Source: Erpobdella octoculata (taxonomy: Eukaryota > Annelida > Clitellata > Hirudinida > Erpobdellidae). Taken from it: a DNA stretch of 64,000 nucleotides. A program made the translations under genes and the position numbers. Below are positions 1-42,900 of this stretch, one piece after another. Where the stretch lies: the NCBI GenBank assembly GCA_963978895.1, contig OZ022242.1:6391091-6455090 (forward strand), written 5' to 3'. Each line of letters opens with the position of its first letter. Position 1 is the first letter of the stretch. The notes beneath the pieces were generated by a model. The model had not been told where the DNA came from. It saw only the letters and a list, made by a program, of their open reading frames with translations, and did not search any database.

Positions 1-79
1 GTATAAAAATGTAAGTTTGTACAAATTTTTTTTTCATTAAACTCAACATTACATATTTTTATAACTTTTCATTTACCAG

Positions 80-5484
<5,405 letters not shown>

Positions 5485-5582
5485 TACAAACTTTTGTGCT
5501 GTATTTATTTATTAATTATTAAAATTATCACTGTTCTTTGTACATGTCCGAAAGTTGTAGGAATGAGTCGAAGTGTGACGTT
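5485..5582. promoter_or_regulatory. Shared tail-to-tail 3' end of ELP3 and the claudin-like gene
   Basis: Only 98 bp separate the two stop codons. On the minus strand an AATAAA-type signal (the run tatttatttattaat, about 5500-5515) lies inside what must be ELP3 3' UTR. On the plus strand ATTAAA occurs near 5518. The mature 3' ends probably overlap as antisense pairs; transcript data are needed to confirm. Confidence 0.5.
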
Positions 5583-6917
5583 TCACGTTCTTCCACCGAT
5601 CATGTCTTCGGAATAATACGTTTCTCTCGTTCCGGTGAAATGGATGATTTTCGATATCGTCGATAGGTAAATGAGAAATGAGCATACGCCCAGCACGATG
5701 CAAACGAAGAATTCAATCCAGAAGGAATATCCAAAGTGGTTCTTGTAAGCCATCGGCATGTACTGTCTGTGTGGAGCAACGCTGCTGAAAATGGCAATTC
5801 CAGACACATTAACAAGTGCTGAAATGAGAAAATTAATTAATTATCTTCTTGATCATATTAAATGATTTGAATAAATTAAAAATACAATAACTCACTTGCT
5901 GCGATGAGGATCATTAATGTGACAAATCCCAATACGATCGAGCTGACATCTTTCTTTTTTGAAGATGTTGGAGTGTGCGAACGGACGAACGCCCAACATG
6001 TACACACAATAAGAAACAAGCAGGAAGCAAAAATTAGGGCGATGTTTGTCGAAAATAAGTTTTTGCACATTGTAAACCAAGCTGTAATGTTGCAAATAAT
6101 TGAATTATCTTATTATATGTATATATATATAATTTCATAGTAAATGAAAGACTACAAAATATTCTTGAATTCTGATTATTGCAAGGCCTTAATAAACCAA
6201 GCTAGTTCAGAGCATAAACACCACTGTATCATTAAGTTGTGGAAAGAAATTGTATCATTAAGTTGTGGAAAGAAATTGTATCATTAAGTTGTGGAAAGAA
6301 ATTGTATCATTAAGTTGTAGAAAGAAATTGTATCATTAGGTTATGAAAAGAAATTGTATCATTAAGTTGTGGAAAGAAATTGACTAACGTGGAAATAGCC
6401 AGTCTGTTATTTCTCTAAACTGGTCATTGGAGTATATTAAGTCGTTGAACGTCCAGACGTAGCATCCGTTGAAAATTATATCTGGATCGCCAGGGCAGTA
6501 TGGAAAGTAACAATTGTCAAAACATGCCTCGTGGAATCCCATCCTATGGGAAAATTAACAAAATAATTTCAAATTATGATTTGCTAGACTACTGTTAAAG
6601 ACAAGCTTTTCAATACAAACAAATGTTATCCATAGTTTTAAAGCTAGTTAGCTCTAGGTTTAAAGTTAAAGTCATAACAATGCAACTGATAAATGATGAC
6701 AGAATGTGGCATGCTTGCATATAAGGTATTAGTAATAGCGGTTACTGGTGTTAGCAACTCAAGAAACTTTACTAACTAACCTTTGGAACGGACTGTCACC
6801 GTTAGAAACAAGCCAATTCGACGTTGAATAAGCCACTATATGAAGTATTAGAGCTACGATGCACAGAAGGCATGCAAACAAGCAAAGAGCCCTGTGGGAA
6901 TTTTTGGAGTTCGGCAT
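5583..6917 (-). CDS. Four-transmembrane claudin/PMP22-like protein
   Basis: Four exons on the minus strand: 6917-6781, 6543-6389, 6081-5896, 5818-5583. Junctions are in phase (AG+G, C+CT, A+CA) and give 237 residues. The start is the ATG at 6915-6917 (MPNSKNSHRALCLF). Seen: TM1 near residues 10-30; then SNWLVSN, matching the first-loop Trp of claudins; MGFHEACFDNCYFPYC, matching the G-x-x ... C ... C part of the signature; TM2 IALIFASCLFLIVCTCWAFV; TM3 SSIVLGFVTLMILIAA; TM4 IEFFVCIVLGVCSFLIYL; and a short cytoplasmic tail. The topology and loop cysteines fit the PMP22/EMP/claudin (or Clc-like) superfamily; which branch, and whether it makes junctions, cannot be told. Its stop lies 98 bp from the ELP3 stop in convergent orientation. 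Confidence 0.85.
6235..6383. repeat. Minisatellite, 26-bp unit, about 5-6 copies
   Basis: Units of the form TATCATTAAGTTGTGGAAAG plus AAATTG are repeated head to tail with a few substitutions. The array sits in intron 2 of the claudin-like gene and stops at that intron's 5' splice site (GTTAGT on the minus strand). Confidence 0.9.
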
Positions 6918-8178
6918 TCTTCGTCAACGAAGATGTCGCAAACAGATGTGATTCTACTTATTTATCAATAACAAATTGTCGAACCAACATTTAAACTGGC
7001 GAATGGTTTAAAATAAATTTTAAATAGTAATTCTCTCGGTAGAAAATCATCTCAGCTGAAAACATCTGATTTGATTGATTAGAGACACACCTGAGTCGAT
7101 ACCTTAAGCGGATGTCTACTTGGCGTGGATTAGTGTAAATATAAAAAACATATAAGGTGTGCGTAGATATATTTTTATTTAAATAATTCTAGTTTCTAAA
7201 TAATAAAATTTTTGGATAATAACTAGTACTTCTATATATAAAACAACTCTTTTACAACGTTGATTAATAAACAAACATTAAAGTATGACATGAAAAGCTA
7301 ATCGGGTATGCAATATAACTGCCGCAAATGGATTCAGCATTATGAACTTTATTGTAAATGCATGTGAAGTCTACCAGGAGAACACAAAGGCGATTAAAAT
7401 AATTACTTTGCTTGAGGATTCAAAAAGATCAAGTCCTGAGTTTGAAAATAGGTCGCTGGCTTACTTTCTTAATAAACATCAAACGAATAAAAATATTATT
7501 TTATTTTGGTTTTTTAACTTTTATAAATTTGTCTTTAAAGCCTAAAGTTTAACCCATATGGAAAATTCTGAAAAAACCTGAGTAACCGAAACCAACCCGA
7601 TTGAATTTCTGTAACTCACCGAAGCATACCTACATCTCCAATAGTTTCAAGGTCAGCAAAAATTACATTGTATGTTGAAAGGCTGTCTACATCTAGAGAA
7701 AAAATTATTATAAGATTTGAACAAAACAATCAATTTCAATATCGAAACACAAGGGTGTTTTTTATCAAAATGAGCAAAATACTAGTTTAAACTTTAAAAA
7801 CGGTAACTGTTTTCTTATAAAATTTTGTAAAAACGTTACCTGACCCAGAAAACTAGAGTTGAAGGACGTATCCGGAAGACTCCGCGGGTTAAAACTGGAG
7901 ACACACTAGACACTGATTTATTATGATATCTAAAATTTTCAATTAAATCATCCAATTAAAAGTAACTATTGCAACTCTGTTGGGTTTGTAAAGATGGCGT
8001 TTTAAATAGAAAATTCAGTAGACTAGGATGGGGAGGGTGGTCACAGTAGCGGGAATACATTTGAGTTGCAACTTAATTATTAAGTTAATGATATAATAAT
8101 TTTTACCGAGTAAATTAATAATACAGCTTTGCTGGCTTTAGATTCAATAATCGAATTAATTTTTGCTTATTTTGTACA
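6918..8178. other. Intergenic stretch upstream of the claudin-like gene
   Basis: AT-rich sequence with no supported gene. A 67-codon open frame at 7342-7545 resembles nothing and looks fortuitous. The promoter of the minus-strand claudin-like gene should lie in the left part, but no core element can be named. Confidence 0.5.
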
Positions 8179-8276
8179 GCTTCGGGGCGCATCCATATTT
8201 TTGTTGAAAGTCGTCGGAAATATTGCTGTGGGTAATCGATTATATTCGGCAGACGATTTGGTCGATCGAATTGATG
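8179..8276 (+). other. Candidate upstream exon of the nuclear receptor (unproven)
   Basis: A locally less AT-rich block is preceded by AG (tttgtacag) and ends in a consensus 5' splice site (ATTGAT|GTAAGT). One frame is open (ending DDLVDRID) and would join the receptor exon at 10893 in phase, giving [16 protein letters not shown] ahead of METVSNN. It could equally be 5' UTR or a chance match. RNA evidence is required. Confidence 0.3.
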
Positions 8277-8699
8277 TAAGTACTAGACCTTCCTTGTATA
8301 TTTGCCACTGTTTTTATTATAAGCCAGGTTCTTGCCAATCTATTGGAAACAAAAAGCTGCGAGATACTTGTCTTGTAACTCTCTAAATCTATAATTCTGA
8401 ATTTAATTACATGACATATAGCAAGCTGAATGTTCCTTCTGTAGTTCTAGGAGTTCTAGACACTAGTAAGTTTCAAAAACTAGATTTTAAAAGTTATCGA
8501 CGTTTGATTAAAATCAGCAAAATTTGGGCCCGAATCCGACGTAGTATCGAGTTGCATTTATTGTTTATTATAGAGCTACATAGCCAGGAAGTTAGTGTCC
8601 AATCAATCAATCTACTAATTTAATTTATATACTGAAGATCAAAGCCGCTCTGCTACGAATGAATGAATTTATATGTGACTTTAGTTTAGTTTAGGTCTT

Positions 8700-9530
8700 G
8701 CCAGAAATTAGTTAGTGACAGCAGAGGAAGAAGGTTTTTCTAAATATGAACCACTGAATGAAAATTATTATTTTAATAAAACAGGATAATTGAGTAGAAT
8801 TAATTGTTTTAAACATAAAAAAGTTAATTTTAAGAATTATGCTGTACTTTAGAGGAAACCAGTGTATTTTGATTGAAGATGGTGCAATTTTTTAAATTTA
8901 TGAAGGTTAGGAGGAAACAAGTGTAGTTTGACCAAAGATGGTGTCATTTTTTAAATTTATGGGTTGCAGGATACAAGATTGTCAGCAGAGTTATAGACAG
9001 TTGCAATAGTCTATCCAGGAATATATAACAGCACAAACTAAAAGTTGCAGTAGAATCATCTAGAAATAAAAGTATTTTTTGGTTCCACAAAGCTGGAAAA
9101 ATGAAGATTTAATAACCAATACAATCTGCTGAGTAAAAGAAAGTTTTCATTCAAAGAAAAAGCCAGAATCTTATAAACTGGTGATGATTCAAGCAAAAAT
9201 AAAGCTCGATCAAATTGCTATTGTGACTAATTAAAAGGCTTTGATAATAATGATAAAAATGGAAAGGAGCCTAAGTGAATCTAGAAAATGATTGAAAAAG
9301 ATAAGTTCAAATTTAAAAGGATTAAGGGGATTACATGGAAGCATTATAATAAATTATTTTTTCAAATCAAAATAAAATATCATTTTTTGCAATTATAAAA
9401 CAGATAATGTAGATAGGTAAATTCAAAATTATATTGAGAATTGGTTTTGCATTTTTTACTTCATGGTTTTAAGAGCCACATATTTTTTTAAACTTCTCCA
9501 CGTTCGTTTGGGTTCGTTTTATATACACGA
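8700..9530. other. AT-rich stretch without recognisable content
   Basis: No open frame, repeat or RNA gene stands out. A short imperfect duplication (gtgtattttgattgaagatggtg / gtgtagtttgaccaaagatggtg style, 8860-8955) is present. Confidence 0.4.
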
Positions 9531-9545
9531 ACATGCAATTTGATG

Positions 9546-9880
9546 GAACGCTTTAGCCGAACCACTCAGCATGTGTTTAGAGGTATAGAAAAAACAAAAG
9601 CTTCAAAGGGGAAGTTTTTAGCGCAGCTCGGGTCTGATTCAAAGGATATTTATTCAGTGGCCCAGGGTCTAAAGAGAGTGCCTGCGATCGGGTGAGTTTT
9701 CATTTCATTGTGATTAACAATTCAATAAAAGACAATTTGGAAAGAACAAGTCAAAGTGGTTTCGCGTTCTTGACGGGGTGTGGGATGACTGCCCGGGTTT
9801 CTGCAGCATAGGAAAGGACTGGCTTGACTGTTGGGAGAATCGGCAGATTGATGATCAGGCCCATGAGTGAAGAGGAAAGT
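9546..9880 (+). other. Gene-like but unassigned short ORFs with a splice-site-like junction
   Basis: From the ATG near 9543 a 50-residue frame (MERFSRTTQHVFRGIEKTKA onward) ends at a TGA that overlaps the splice-like sequence CGG|GTGAGT. A second open stretch follows about 60 bp later (KSKWFRVLDGVWDDCPGF onward, to about 9868). Composition is much less AT-rich than the surroundings. I do not recognise the family. Options are 5' exons of an alternative receptor transcript, a decayed gene, or TE coding debris. Confidence 0.25.
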
Positions 9881-10168
9881 TCTATACGTTGATCGTTGAT
9901 CGCTTTGCAAGGAGGCTTGTAGATTAAGAGGCTTTTCAGGAAGTACAGAATTAAGGAGGGGTAGTGTAGAATCTCAGCATTCTATATATATTTAACAAGT
10001 TTCAACTTGAAAAAAGAATTTGTATAGTTTTTATGTTTGTGTGTCTTTGAATGTAGTAGTTATCAGATAAAATCCATATTGGATTAGTTCTAATTAATCA
10101 GGCAGGGCGAATAATTTTCAATTTAAGCAATTTATTATCCACTTAATCATTTTGGTGGAATCTATATA

Positions 10169-10310
10169 CAGTATAATCCCTATAACGTACCCAGGATATA
10201 ATGTACAATGGATATAACATGCTGAAACTTTGGTCCTGCGCATTTGTCCTGTCTCCCCATGTTAAATTACCCTGCTATAACGTATTTGGATATAACGTAC
10301 ATTCGGCTAT
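10169..10310 (+). mobile_element. Fragment of a pogo/Tigger-like (Tc1/mariner) element
   Basis: It begins TA|CAGTATAATCCCTATAAC, like pogo-type terminal repeats, followed by repeated GGATATAACGTAC-like units. No matching right end was found, so it is probably truncated. Confidence 0.45.
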
Positions 10311-10542
10311 TATTAAGTACTAAAATATTGGTTCAAATTTAAATATTTTTTATGTATATAACAGAATATTCAACTCATTTACAAAGCATGGCTGGCATAA
10401 TAAATGTTTATAGCAACAGTGGGGATAAAAAAAAGTGATACTCAAGTTATTGATTGTCTGGAGTTCCAATTCCGAGAATAGGTTATCGGCGCTTTCTTGA
10501 AACGGAGGCCTGGAGTGGTTGTATGTAACAAACAAACTGTAG

Positions 10543-10720
10543 AAAACAAGGTTTTTTCACAAATCCCTTATTTTTCAGGATTCTTCGGCTTTTCGTGTTT
10601 TTTGTTATTAAAAATAAAAAAAAATCAATTTAAAAAAAATTGTTTTCAAGGAAAAATTTGGCAATGAATGAAAAGCCGGAAAATCCCGAGTTATAAGGGT
10701 TTGTGAAAAAACCTGGTTTT
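10543..10720. mobile_element. MITE with long terminal inverted repeats (family also at 36626-36692)
   Basis: The left arm (CAAGGTTTTTTCACAAATCC ... TTCGGCTTTT) and the reverse complement of the right arm agree over about 50 bp. The centre is A/T-rich. A right-end relative occurs near 36626-36692 in another intron of the same gene. No coding capacity; superfamily not assignable. Confidence 0.75.
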
Positions 10721-10958
10721 GTATGAATTACACATTATTTCGCTAGTGAAAACCGAGTATTAGATTTTTATATAATAAAAATGAAATCTTCTAAGTAAGA
10801 TAGATGTTTCTGTCTATTTTTTAAATTTATATTTAAATTTTTTGTTGTGTCGAGTAGTTAGTTTGGACTCAACTTGGTTGACTTTTTTTTAGGCGTTTCA
10901 CTCGGCCGATGGTGCACAACAAAAGAAAAGCTTTTTAAAGAAATGTAATTCTCATCTA

Positions 10959-37415
<26,457 letters not shown>

Positions 37416-37597
37416 CCAGGGCGCAACTTTTGACAGCTTATTTTTTTCTGCTGGCCCCTAGTAAGGGTTTTAAAAATTTTACGGCGTCCGATGACACAGC
37501 GCGCTTCGTGTCAGCCCCCTCTTGCATTAAATCATCAATTCGAATGTGATGAAGGTTACTCGTTTGAGTTGTACATGCCAGTATCCTGTTTTGCATA

Positions 37598-37646
<49 letters not shown>

Positions 37647-39775
37647 TGTATCGACAAATTCTAAGAATCGACAGTTGTCGCTAATATTTTTACTGCTGCA
37701 ACGAGAGATTTTAGAAAACATTGTATGATGTTAAATTTGCTTTTTAAATGTTCGGTGTTTAATTTTTTGAATCTGTTTTATGATTTTTCACAAATCATTT
37801 GGATTGGTTGTTTTCGTGTTTTAAACGTTTTGTTTTTTGTTTAGCATTTAACGTGATGATGCTTATTCACATTCATTCGTTTGTTGTTTTTATCGTCATG
37901 ACGCAACTTTACGGTCAAACGAAAAATTTTGTTTTGTTTTTTTTTAAGTGATGTTTCAGATTATTATATATTTTTCTTCTTTTAGTTAGTTCTTTTTTCA
38001 TCTTTTTTTGGGAAGTTTAGTGAGAAGTGTGTAATAATTGCAAAGCTGTCATTTTCTTGTACAGTTTTTTTTTCCAGTAAACCGCGGGTCTTCAAGTAAT
38101 CCTTGGCCCGTCTGGCTTTATATTTTTTATTTTCTTGCTTTTTCAATTTAACTTGTTACTAATCGACATGCTGATTTATTTTATATCAAAATACGATTAC
38201 CATTTGTTGTTTCCTCACGTATTACGAATATCATTTAATTTTTTTTTCATCCCAGTGACTCTAATTTGCTTCACGATTCTCGTTAATATTTCTTCACTAG
38301 GTGTCTCCTTCTTCTTTCTTTCCTCTTAGACATAATGCTGGCAGTCAGTCGATTGAAAACACGTTCGCAATATATATATATATACATATATATATTTTGC
38401 ACACAAAATATTATGCCTACTGCACGACTTTATCAATTCATTTTCAAAGTTATTCGGCTTTTGCACTTTCCGTATGAAGTTTTTCGACACTGCTGAGCAG
38501 CGTAATTATTTATAAAACACCGTCTGGGCACCAATAGTAGTTAATCTAAGTATAGATTTTTTTATATAGTTATGAATTTACAAACTGTATCCATTTTATG
38601 AATGGAAAAGAAATTGATATTAATTTTATGCACCGTAGCGAGTCGCGACACTCTCGCAATCATCTTGTTTTAATTTTCTACATGCAAAAGTTAATCGATC
38701 TTGAGTTTGCTACATTTCGTCACACAGTGCTGCTAGAAAAATGCAGCTTAACTGAAGCCGCCAGGCTAGTTGACATACAAGATGTGTTTCACAGACCCAT
38801 CTGCATTCAGGTCCGTGTCTGATGTTTGTGCCGGAGATTTACTCACCTTGTTAACTGAATGCAGATGTTTCTTGCTTTTCAGATTTCTTTTAATTTTATC
38901 ACAATCATAAGTTCAAGTTCTTGTAGTTTGTAGATAGTTTGCATCCATCAGTAGCTATATTTTATTTGAATGCTAACATCTAAATATGTTGTAAATTTGT
39001 CTAGTCTATCTAATTTCAATTGCTGCACCTGTTTACTGCCAGAAACACAAAAGTCCAGCAAATCATCAGATACATTTGGTGAATTGTCCTCAGTGTGGTG
39101 ATCTTTATAGGACATGTTCTTGGCTTAAGTGCCTTTAGTGTTTACAAAATAGTAATATGAGTTTCTTTTGCACGGACCTATATTTCATACAGTTCACAAG
39201 CTGAAGCTTATTCACCATCTCTCCTGCACGCTCGCATTGCTACGTACTTTTAGCTGGTGAAGTGAGTTGCAAGTTCTTTTAAGTTATTAATTTGTTTTGC
39301 TATAGATAATCAAAATAATGGGAAATTTACTTGAATTCTGTTTGAAACCTTTCATGCAATGTTAGTGAACCTCTGTGCACGTAACATCTATAAAAATTTA
39401 AGTTGAGTTAGACGTCCCGTTGCATGTGTCTCTCTGTTACTGTTTTCACAATTAATCTTGGTATTTGCTTTCTTCATAAGCCTAAATTTTTCTTGGATCG
39501 GAAGGCTTTGAAAATGATTCCGGTGAGAAATTGAAACGTAACGGTTACTGGAATGCACCTATCTTTATTAGAATATCATTATTTATTTTTCAAATCAATT
39601 GAAGATTTTGCAACATTTTTTTTTATAAAAGTAAGTAAATTGTCTCAGCATGAATCATATTATTATTATTAGTGTAATTTTGACTTGAATTGCTTTGTAT
39701 ATATGTGTATATTTTGTTTCTTAGTGTAAAAACCTTACAGTTCTGACTATCCAATAAAATCTCTACTGCAAAACG
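37416..39775 (+). other. Receptor 3' UTR candidate region
   Basis: 2.4 kb without a supported gene between the receptor stop and an AATAAA at 39753-39758. It contains (TA)n at 37605-37645 and 38370-38394. An element-end-like CCAGGGCGCAACTTTT occurs at 37418. The length of the true UTR needs RNA evidence. Confidence 0.45.
39753..39758 (+). terminator. Poly(A) signal, nuclear receptor
   Basis: AATAAA in CTATCCAATAAAATCTC. The minus-strand AATAAA signals for Smoothened lie about 60-80 bp further right (39813-39836), so the two transcripts end very close together. Confidence 0.5.
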
Positions 39776-39995
39776 GGAGCTTTATGTCTTTAACTTTACC
39801 AGAAAAGACAATTTTATTTCAAAAAGCATTTTTATTTTGCTGATACGAAAGAAGACCGACTATTCACAAGATATAGAAAGAAGACCGACTATTCACAAGA
39901 TATAGAAAAAGTCCGAATATTTCCGAAACTAATCACAATTGGAAAAAGGTCACGATAAAGAGTTACACACATGCAGACACGCAATCAAAAATCGA

Positions 39996-42900
39996 TTAAG
40001 ATAATTTGGCCTTCATGGTTTGAGATCTTTCTCTTCGCTTTAATACGTTTCGTTTGCTATTTTTAGCAGGTTCGAAGTTGTCTGATAAGTCAGATTCATC
40101 TCCATCATTAGCTTTTTGGTCAATAGAGACTAGAGATCCGTTTTCACTACTACTGCTTTCTAAAGAGTACAGTTCTACATTGTCTAGAACATTATCGGGT
40201 ACATCGTTGGGGATGTGATTTTCATCGTGATGACTATGACTAAGCTGATCGCTAAACAAAATGGGATTGTGAAGATCAAGACAGTAATTTGCTAATCTGT
40301 TGCTGTATAAATGTTGGTAGTCAAAACGGTATGGGAGCCAATATTGTTGTTCAGTTAGCATCGGAAGTGTCATCGCTGGAAGGGGGAATACTACATCTTT
40401 TCTGGAAACAGACTCGATGGATTCAATCGGCTTTTTCCGAACAGAAACATTAACCAATTGGGAATTTGAACACGGATTTGAAGAGAAATTCGACTCTGGA
40501 TAGTTTAATGACTCTACTGAATTACAAATCGGTTGGTAATTTTTATCTAATTTGATACTGAGAACTGAAGTGTCACTGCTTGCCAAGGTGTAATTGCTGT
40601 TGGAACTGTTGACTGTGTCACTGTCATTACTAACTTCATTACTGCTACTACAGCAATCTTCAGTGTTGACAATCATGTCATGATCATGTCCCCTAGAACA
40701 AAAAGTTTCCTCAACCATGTGATGATCACGTCCTTTAGAACAAACTGTTTCCTCAGCCATGTCATGATCACGTCCCCTAGAACAAACTGTTTCCTCAGCC
40801 ATGTCATGATCACGTCCTCTAGAACAAACGGTTTCCCCTACCATGTCATTATCACATCCCCTAGAACAAACAGTTTCCTCAACCATGTCATTATCACATC
40901 CCCTAGAACAAACAGTTTCCTCAACCATGTCATTATCACGTCCCCTAGAACAAACGGTTTCCTCAACCATGTCAAACAAAGCATTCGTCTTGTTTCGGAA
41001 ATTATTCAAATCAATAATTATAGTATCTTCAACTTTCTTGTTATTAAATAAGTTATTTTTATCTTCAACCTCTTTACAAATAGCCTTATTCTTCATTGAA
41101 TCATCTAAAATAACTTCTTCTGCTGAAATAGAGCTGGTTTTTACTTCAAAACTGATCGATGAATTCTCAGCATCGCGTGTTATTTTGGTAATCCCCAGCT
41201 GCTCAAAAGGTCTGACTGAACTACCGCATCCGGAATCATTTTCCGGGGTTGATTCTTTATGGAGCGCCCGAATGCGTTCTTGGAGACAAACATCGACAGA
41301 ACAATGAGATTTCTGAGACTCGCCAGCTGACCACTCAGAGCTCGACAAGGAACTCCCACCTTGGATGCTTTCAACCACGTTTTGCCTTGGCCGAAGCAGC
41401 TGAGGAGTCTTCCTTGGATGCCTTCTAAGTTTTTCAGTGAAGGAAATGTCTTGAAATAATTAACATGAAATTCAGCATAATTTTCAATTAAAAATTTAGT
41501 TTACAAAATAATGTATAAAGCACTCTGCTGCAGACTTGTGCATATCTCTGATAGAATATGATCTTATTGTTTAGAAGCAAATTTGAAAAATATGTTTTCA
41601 ACTTGAATTTAAAAAAAATAACACATACCTGAATCAGAATATCTTCTCAGTCTCGATGAAAAAACAGAAGAGAGAGATGACACATCAAAAGATGTCATGG
41701 AACTCAAGTCAAAGTTCATCCCTGCAAACATGAACAACAGGCATCAAGTTTGATGATAAAATTTAAGAATTCTAAAACAAAAACTCACCAATAAGATCTT
41801 CAGTTTCAACGCCACTAGTTGTCGAACTTCTATCTTTCTGTAATGCAACCGTTGTTTTTCTGTTTCTATATTTGTCAAATTTTCTGAAAACTCTGAAAAT
41901 TAAGTTTCAATAAACAACTTAAATGTCAGCGTGTTTCCATAAACAGATTTTTTTCTATAAAAGTCTTGAGAACTGGTGGCATGGATATAAAGTGTTCAGC
42001 TATAGGGTGAAAGGTAGGCAGTTTGATTTGATTAAGCTGGCATCACAGTTATCCGTAGGGTTGTGGGGAGGTGTCTTGAAGGGCTGACCTGGTGTGTTTT
42101 CAGAAAAAATTGCCATACCGTGTGGTAGTACGATAAGTGAGAATAAATAAATGAAAGACTGTTCTACATAAGTCCTGTCTGAGGATACAGTATCATATAA
42201 AAATAACTTCATTAAAAAGTGAAATAAATGGTCAAAGAACTTTTCAGCAGAAAAAATTTAATGAATTTGAATTCATGACTTTGCTCTTCTACAGCCGATT
42301 GATTTTATTATAATGGGTTTTAGTGCATATCAAATACACTCGTGTACAAAACAGAAAAATAATCCCACAATAAAGAGTAAAAAATAATAAAATGAAATTT
42401 TTTATTTACTGATTATTTCTGATCAAGACAACAATTGTGCTTAAAGGACATTAATAAAAAGCCTTTATTTTTTTCATCCTTCAGGAATTTATCATATTTT
42501 GTTCTCACAGTTAATGAAACCAACCTTTGAAAACAATGTCTCCACGATTTTATAGCAGCCATCGTCCACAACCATGAACTCATGAGAATGCCGATTGAAA
42601 AGAAACAAAATACACCCGTTTGTATAACTGCCGTGTTTGGTTTGTTTTCCAGGGAACACTCCTCTATAGTTTTGTGCTCATCTGTCAAATTTGATTTGCA
42701 TCTGCAATATGTTCAATTAAAAGGTGATTAGAATTCAAGAGCCAATGATGGAAGAACTTTTTTATTAACGAAAAATATAATTAATTTTATAAGCTTATGT
42801 CAGAAGATGCATCAAATATTCATAATAACTACAGAAACGAATGTATTACAACACCAAAATCTGCTTTAATACAATATGATTATATTATCCAAGACTAGAC

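Noticed and set aside
38598..38822. 74-codon ORF in the receptor 3' region
   Set aside because: No family resemblance, no splice context; lies in a probable 3' UTR.
40680..41307. Plus-strand ORFs of 123 and 154 codons in the Smoothened tail region
   Set aside because: Antisense shadows of the 42-bp coding minisatellite in the last Smoothened exon.
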